From positions 25,722 to 89,721 of the forward strand of contig NZ_RCZK01000010.1 of assembly GCF_006438955.1 (NCBI RefSeq): 64,000 nt of DNA, given 5' to 3'. The DNA is from Sphingomonas oligophenolica. GTDB taxonomy: Bacteria > Pseudomonadota > Alphaproteobacteria > Sphingomonadales > Sphingomonadaceae. A program made the position numbers and the translations under genes. Shown here piece by piece: positions 63,250-64,000 of this stretch (its first letter is position 1; every line of letters begins with the position of its first letter). A model generated the notes under the pieces. That model saw only the letters and a list, made by a program, of their open reading frames with translations. It did no database searches and was not told where the DNA came from.

Positions 63250-63706
63250 TCACTCCTGGACCGCTGTATTGAGGACGAAGTATAGCAGCTTCATTGCGGC
63301 ATCGTCACCGGGGAAGCGTCCGCGATTCCGCACCGCTCGGCGCCGCCTCGAGTTAAGCGCCTCGATCGCATTCGTCGTGTCGATCATTCGGCGCACGCCA
63401 TTGGGGAAGGCGAAGAATGGCATCACATGGCCGCGCTTCGAAGGCGTAGAGCGCCGCCAGGTCTGCCTCCGCCATCTCAGCGCGGTAACCGCTGCGTAGC
63501 GTCTGCAAGGTCGGTTTTCGGTCGTTCCACGACGCGAAGCCCATGCTGTTGCGCAGCGGATGGCCGATTCAGGTCTGGACGATCGTCGCCGGGATCGCCG
63601 CGTTGATCGCCTCGGGAAAGCTCTTCAGGCCATCGACGACAGCGATCAGGATATCGCCACCGCCGCGTGCTTTGAGCTCGTTCATGCCGCGTAACCAGAA
63701 CTTAGA
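63250..63706 (-). pseudogene. IS256-family transposase remnant
   Basis: Minus-strand pieces in order: KFWLRGMNELKARGGGDILI, AVVDGLKSFPEAINAAIPAT, a TGA, then GHPLRNSMGFASWNDRKPTL. After a frameshift it continues MPFFAFPNGVRRMIDTTNAI, EALNSRRRRAVRNRGRFPGD, DAAMKLLYFVLNTA. This is the last ~150 residues of an IS256-type (mutator) transposase, with at least one stop and one frameshift. The N-terminal part is missing, cut by the element at 63705. Confidence 0.85.
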
Positions 63707-64000
63707 GCGAATTCCGCCCGATGTGAGTCGATCAGGGATTCCCATAAGCGTGCGGATCTGATTCAGGGTGCTGGCTGGATGGAGGTCGGCATGGATGGGC
63801 AAGCCATTATCAATGGATCTGCGTTCGCGGGCACTGGCCGCGGTCGACGAAGGGCTGAGTTGCCGGGCTGCAGCGAGGCGGTTCGGGGTTGCGGCCTCGA
63901 CGGTGATCCGCTGGCACGACCAGCGTCGCAATACGGGTGGCTATGCCGCCAAGCCGCAGGGCGGAGACACGCGGTCACGCCGGATCGAGTCGCACCGGGA
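63705..64000 (+). mobile_element. IS630-type element, left end (runs off window)
   Basis: The break in the IS256 gene falls at a TA dinucleotide (63703-63704), the target of IS630/Tc1-type elements. From there sequence unrelated to IS256 leads to an IS630-type transposase start. The right end is outside the window, so the inverted repeat and TA duplication cannot be confirmed. Confidence 0.65.
63795..64000 (+). CDS. IS630-family transposase, N-terminal part (runs off window)
   Basis: 68 codons from ATG 63795: MGKPLSMDLRSRALAAVDEG, then LSCRAAARRFGVAASTVIRW, a helix-turn-helix typical of IS630 transposases (a KPLSMDLR start is standard). The frame is open at the window edge; the DDE domain is beyond it. 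Confidence 0.85.
   Translation, partial: MGKPLSMDLRSRALAAVDEGLSCRAAARRFGVAASTVIRWHDQRRNTGGYAAKPQGGDTRSRRIESHR

Noticed and set aside
1..64000. CRISPR arrays, rRNA genes and riboswitches
   Set aside because: No regularly spaced direct repeats of CRISPR length, no rRNA wording, and no known riboswitch core was seen upstream of thiL, the betaine importer or other candidates.

Overview
The window looks like a chromosomal segment of a Sphingomonas-type alphaproteobacterium. It is GC-rich with dense, often 4-bp-overlapping genes. It carries an electron-transport complex I (NDUFS4-like) subunit, ccmAB, a proton-pumping pyrophosphatase, a homogentisate pathway and a sphingan-like exopolysaccharide/rhamnose/type I secretion neighbourhood. 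These assignments come from reading the protein sequences; no database search was run.

Layout. 1-11,985: housekeeping block (hppA 5' part, thiL, DksA-like zinc finger, alpha/beta hydrolase fused to a membrane domain, STAS-like protein, nitroreductase, M61 peptidase, complex I subunit, hrpB, infA, maf, RNase E/G-like protein, yacG) ending in tRNA-Phe(GAA). 11,986-14,835: gene-poor accessory stretch with an NmrA-like reductase, a 5'-truncated cupin, an orphan membrane ORF and a 32-bp palindrome. 14,836-18,482: tyrosine/homogentisate catabolism (hppD, hmgA, maiA) with a divergent MarR regulator and a 3 x 15-bp tandem repeat between them. 18,584-33,818: LpxH-like phosphoesterase plus glycosyltransferase, a TonB-dependent receptor, a betaine-type ABC importer, SDR, phhB, zincin, ccmAB, acyl-CoA dehydrogenase, Sua5 (with an intragenic palindromic repeat), lipoprotein, msrA, galE and PAP2.

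33,819-43,768 is an accessory island. It holds a serine recombinase whose conserved active-site Arg is Cys. It also holds a complete 2,337-bp IS1595-family element (36,468-38,804). The element has matching terminal inverted repeats, a perfect 8-bp duplication (TATATTAA) and four apparent passenger genes, and it sits inside a PilZ-domain gene whose frame is restored when the element is removed on paper. Next comes the most interesting locus, a four-gene unit at 40,183-43,521: a stand-alone MobA/MobL-like HUH protein, a DEDDy 3'-5' exonuclease, a second protein that aligns to the exonuclease but has lost its catalytic acids, and a Lon-like AAA+ ATPase without a protease domain. A strong terminator-like hairpin lies between the two exonuclease-like genes. 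I do not recognise this combination as a described system.

43,769-63,058: surface polysaccharide and secretion region. On the minus strand are the dTDP-rhamnose genes rfbCBDA, a glycosyltransferase, and a type I secretion system (TolC-like, ABC, HlyD-like) immediately downstream of its probable substrate, a 1000-residue glycine/aspartate repeat protein; a clear intrinsic terminator separates substrate from exporter. On the plus strand are an O-antigen-ligase-like polymerase, a Wza-like export lipoprotein, a Wzc-like tyrosine kinase and a TPR-like protein. The window ends in an IS256 transposase remnant interrupted at a TA by an IS630-type element that runs off the edge.
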